Assembly (NCBI GenBank): GCA_963082875.1
Contig: OY720103.1
Coordinates: 186,001-250,000 of the forward strand
DNA from: Corella eumyota
Lineage: Eukaryota > Chordata > Ascidiacea > Phlebobranchia > Corellidae
Length of the DNA stretch: 64,000 nt
Reading direction: 5' to 3'
A program made the translations under genes and the position numbers. Shown one piece after another: positions 60,062 to 64,000 of this stretch. Every line of letters starts with the position of its first letter. Within the stretch, counting starts at the first letter, position 1. The notes under the pieces were generated by a model. The model was given only the letters and a program-made list of their open reading frames with translations, was not told where the DNA came from and did not search any database.

Positions 60062-63000
60062 TTAGTTAAATATCATCGCTTCCATTGACTTTCGGAAATT
60101 TGATATTTCTTGATTTTTCTTTAAAGTAATTTAATTGTTTAATTAGAATGGATAACATAAAAAAAATAAAAAAGAGATATTAAAATAAATATTTAAAACT
60201 GAAAAATGAAACAAAAACTTACAGTTTCTGAAAGAAATTTTTTCTCCTCGATCTTTAAATTCTTTTTCATTTCATCTTTTGCAGTTTCGTACGATTTGTT
60301 GCATTGGTCAGAATTTTCTTTGCAACTAAAAAAGGATAAAACAGTAAAAATTCAACGGTCCTCAGTCCTCACGATTTGTAAAAAGTAAGGACTAAAAAAC
60401 TAAAATAGATTTTTTTTAAATATAAATTAAAATGATCACACTATAACAAACACCTGTTAACTATAAAAATTTAAACAAAAATATTTTACAATAAAAATTG
60501 TCATAATATAAAAACTTCAAAAAAACAAAACAAAAATAAATTTATTTAATGTACCTGTTAACATAATAAGCATGCAAACTCTTTAACGAATCAAACCACT
60601 TTGTTTGTGCATCTCGTATCTGAGTCAGCGTTTTTTGTTCTTGACTCAGCAAATTCTGTATAAAAAGTTGTAGATGAGTTAAAATAATTTTAAATAAATA
60701 AAAAGTTAAGTTAATAAGAATAAAAAGAAAAATAACAGTTGGATTACTTTTTAACTGAGAACACAAAACTTATCAGGTTTAAATAATGCTTGCTAACATG
60801 CCAGCAGTGGAGATCGAACTTAGAACTTTAGGTCTTACGCGAGGATGTAAAAGCATGCCAGCAGTGGAAATCAAACCCAGGATGCTTGGTCTTAATTAAG
60901 GATGCCAGAACATGTCAACAGTGTGAATCAAACCCAGGATCTTAGGTCTTACTCAAGAATGCTACAACATGCCAGCAGTGGAAATCAAACCCAGGACCTC
61001 AGGCTCTACTTAAGGATGCTACAACATGCCATCACTGTGAATTAAACCCAGGACCTCAGAATGCTACAACATGCCAGCAGTGGAAATCAAACCCAGGATC
61101 TCAGGCCTTACTTAAGGATGCTACAACATGCCAGCAGTGTGAATCAAACCCAGGATCTTAGGTCTTACTTAAGAATGCTACAACATGCCAGCAGTGGGAA
61201 TCAAACCTAGAACCTCAAGTCTTACTCAAGAATGCTACAACATGCCAGCTGTGGAAATCAAACCCAGGATCTCAGGTCTTACTAAAGAATGCTACAACAT
61301 GGCAGCAGTGTGAATCAAATCCAGGACCTCAGGCTCTACTTAAGGATGCTACAACATGCCAGCAGTGGAAATCAAACCCAGGACCTCAGGCTCTACTTAA
61401 GAATGCTACAACATGCCATCAGTGTGAATCAAACCCAGGATATTAGGTCTTACTAAAGAATGCTACAACATGCAAGCAGTGTGAATCAAACCCAGGATCT
61501 TAGGTCTTACTAAAGAATGCTACAACATGCAAGCAGTGTGAATCAAACCCAGAACCTTAAGTCTTACTAAAAAATGCTACAACATGCCAGCAGTGGAAAT
61601 CAAACCCAGGACCTCAGGCTCTACTTAAGAATGCTACAACATGCCATCAGTGTGAATCAAACCCAGGATATTAGGTCTTACTAAAGAATGCTACAACATG
61701 CAAGCAGTGTGAATCAAACCCAGAACCTTAGGTCTTACTAAAAAATGCTACAACATGCCAGCTGTGTGAATCAAACCCAGAACCTTAGGTCTTACTAAAA
61801 AATGCTACAACATGCCAGCAGTGGAAATCAAACCCACGACCTCAGGCTCTACTTAAAGATGCTACAACATGCCAGCAGTGAGAATCAAACCCAGAACCTT
61901 AGGTCTTACTAAAAAATGCTACAACATGCCAGCAGTGTGAATCAAACCCAGAACCTTAGGTCTTACTAAAAAATGCTACAACATGCAAGCAGTGTCAATC
62001 AAACCCAGAACCTTAAGTCTTACTAAAAAATGCTACAACATGCCAGTAGTAGGAATCAAACCAAGGATCTTAGGTCTTACTAAAAAATGCTACAACATGC
62101 CATCAGTGGAAATCAAACCCACGACCTCAGGCTCTACTTAAGGATGCTACAACATGCCAGCAGTGAGAATCAAACCCAGGATCTTAGGTCTTACTTAAGG
62201 ATGCCAGAACATGCCAACAGTGAGAATCAAACACAGGATCTTAGTTCTTATTAAAGATGCTACAACATGCCAGTAGTAGGAATCAAACCAAGGATCTTAG
62301 GTCTTACTTAAGGATGCTACAACATGCCAGTAGTGATAATCAAACCCAGGATCTTAGGTCTTACTTAAGGATGCCAGAACATGCCAACAGTGGGAATCAA
62401 ACACAGGATCTTAGGTCTTACTAAAGAATGCTACAACATGTCAGCACAGCATTATGAATTAAAAGAAGGACCTTAGTCATTTCAATACAAATTCCACAGA
62501 AATATTTTAGTCATCAAATATAGTTTTTAGAAATTCAAACTTACGTTAATATTGTCTTCAGTCTCCTTAGCTTGTTTAATATCATTTTCCCATTGTTTGA
62601 TCACCAAACCTAATTGTTTTCCATATTCCTCGTTTAAATTATGTTGCTCTTTTGCCTAAAGTTTTTAAACAAAAATATGCCAAAACTTTATTTCCGTTTT
62701 TTAACAACATCAGATTTAGGTTTGCCTTTAAATCTAAATTTTTTTTTTTTTTTGTATATATCTTTATCCTTGATGTGAAAAAGTCAAATGCGCCACCTAA
62801 ACATAGAGTAACATAAGTTACTTCAACCCAGTCTCAAGTTGCCTGTGACAGTTTGGGATATTAAAGTTTTTATTGCCCGATAATTATGCTGCTGATTAAG
62901 TGCTAGCTCAGCAGGAGTTAATACCATTTATAGCGCCTTACTCAAGGGCGCTACAGCATGATAACAGTGGAGATTGAACCCACAACCTCATGTGTGGTGT

Positions 63001-63295
63001 AGCAAGTGTTCCTACCACTAGACCATGCTGCCAGTAATTTAAAGTCAAATAAGATTTAAAAACCCAAAAATTAAGTATCAGCAAAATCAGAAAAAACACC
63101 CACATTGACTAAATATAAACAAGCAAAATCTTATAACACTAAAGCATGTAAATATAGTTTACCTGAGCCTCAAAACATTTCTCAGTTTTCTCTCTGGCTG
63201 CCGAACATTGTTCAATAAATCCTTCAACTTTCTTACATTTAATCGCCAATGTTTTCTTCCAACCTGAACTCAAGTTTTTGACCATTGAAGGTTGT
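60062..63295 (-). CDS. Coiled-coil protein, C-terminal part (F-BAR-like?)
   Basis: Five exons join in frame: 63295-63163, 62655-62545, 60655-60555, 60325-60223 and 60118-60062, ending with TAA. They encode about 168 residues, nearly all charged helix: GWKKTLAIKCKKVEGFIEQC, AKEQHNLNEEYGKQL, QTKWFDSLKSLHAYYVNR, YETAKDEMKKNLKIEEKKF. The first exon starts in mid-codon, so the gene continues upstream, past the right edge or in the repeats. Long amphipathic helices with scattered Cys and Trp recall F-BAR or similar dimeric coiled coils, but I do not recognise a family signature. The second intron (60656-62544) is almost filled by a minisatellite. Confidence 0.75.
60787..62445. repeat. Large minisatellite of tRNA-like B-box units, about 57 bp x 28
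   Basis: The unit atgctacaacatgccagcag plus tggaaatcaaacccagga and ctcaggtcttacttaag is repeated head to tail. On the complement strand each unit reads GGTTTGATTTCC or a close variant, like a Pol III B box and the T arm of tRNA, as in the SINE heads of this window. Higher-order similarity is visible, for example blocks with ctcaggctctact recurring every few units. It lies in an intron of the coiled-coil gene. Confidence 0.95.
62739..63032 (-). mobile_element. tRNA-derived SINE, best-preserved copy
   Basis: On the complement strand the head reads ggcagcatggtctagtggta. This includes the A box TGGTCTAGTGG, and a B box GGTTCAATCTC follows at normal tRNA-like spacing. Then come a unique middle (ctgtcacaggcaacttgaga) and a tail ending ggataaagatatatac with an A run (62739-62753 as T). 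It may belong to the composite SINE group described from Ciona (Cics-1), from memory and unchecked. Confidence 0.88.
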
Positions 63296-63369
63296 CTGTG
63301 TGTTAACAATTTAAATTTAAGCAAAACATAAAAATAAAACAACATACCAACAGTAAAAACCAACCTTAA

Positions 63370-63975
63370 GACCTTAAGTATTACCTAACAATGCTACAAC
63401 ATGGCAACATTAAAAATTAAATCTCAAAATCTTGGTCTTACTGAGGTTAATACAGAATGCCAGCATTAAAAATCAAACCAAGGACCTTATGTCATCATCA
63501 AAGATAATATAACATCTCAGCAGTAGAAATTAAATCAAAGACACAAGGTCTTACTCAAAAATGCTACAACATGCCAGCAGTGGGAATCAAACCCAAGACC
63601 GCAGGTCTTACTTAAAGATGCTACAACATACCAGCAGTGGAAATCAAACCCAGGATCTTAGGTCTTACTTAAGAATGCTACAACATACCAACAGTAGAAA
63701 TCAAACCCAGGATCTCAGGTCTTACTTTAGAATGTTACAACATGCAAGCAGTGAGAATCAAACCCAGGACCTAAACTTTTCTTGAGAATGCTACAACATG
63801 CCAGCAGTGGAAATCAAACACAGGATCTCAGGTCTTACTCAAGGATGCTACAACATGCCAGCAGTGAGAATCAAACCCAGGATCCTAGGTCTTACTCAAG
63901 AATGCTACAACATGCCAGCATCAAAAATCAAACCTAAAACCATAGGTCCTACTTTAAGATGGAATAATATGCCAG
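63370..63975. repeat. Second array of B-box minisatellite units
   Basis: About ten units of the same 57-bp type as the array at 60.8 kb. The first are more diverged. It is separated from the main array by one intact coding exon and the SINE, and continues to within about 25 bp of the window end. Confidence 0.9.
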
Positions 63976-64000
63976 CAGTAATGAATATGTTTACTGTAAA

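Noticed and set aside
60787-62445. CRISPR-like appearance of regularly repeated units
   Set aside because: Units are head to tail with no unique spacers, and the setting is an animal intron. It is a minisatellite.

Overview
The window looks like nuclear DNA of a tunicate, most likely a Ciona species. The reasons are very AT-rich compact introns with ordinary GT-AG splicing, single-copy animal gene families, several tRNA-derived SINEs and small hAT-like elements. Several genes also have an unpaired splice acceptor just before the start codon, as expected for spliced-leader trans-splicing. I built the gene models by joining exons by hand. In all but three cases (both edge genes and the 5' end of the zinc-finger gene) the exons keep one reading frame from start to stop, which is the main support for each model.

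Layout, left to right. 81-365 (-): a possible secreted peptide or first exon. 2158-6755 (-): a 631-residue immunoglobulin-superfamily membrane protein. 9237-10109 (-): an intronless class I methyltransferase. 12333-15874 (+): a TNF-receptor-family protein of the EDAR/EDA2R/TROY type without a visible death domain, with a hAT-like element in an intron. 17744-20784 (-): an eight-finger C2H2 protein whose last exons carry a CtBP-type motif. 20827-26951: a long AT-rich stretch. 26952-30232 (+): an SLC17 transporter. 31095-33464 (-): malectin. 34302-43299 (+): an LTBP/fibrillin-like matrix protein with three TB domains, many EGF domains and a long Thr-rich mucin insert. 44082-47699 (+): an LRR and Ig membrane protein with a His/Thr-rich linker. 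48320-56726 (+): a CUB-LDLa-trypsin protease with a probable GPI tail, preceded by duplicated leader-plus-CUB exon cassettes. 57768-59502 (+): a Rab8-like GTPase. 60062-63295 (-): the 3' end of a coiled-coil gene, carrying a large minisatellite.

Many products are extracellular or membrane proteins (IgSF, TNFR, LRR-Ig, CUB protease, LTBP-like). I see no sign that they form one pathway. The most unusual regions are three. First, the CUB cassettes have two intact start exons, near-identical exons and mostly diverged introns. Second, TGACGTCA octamers are strongly over-represented (about 29 by hand count). Third, a minisatellite at 60.8-62.4 kb is built from a tRNA-like B-box unit.
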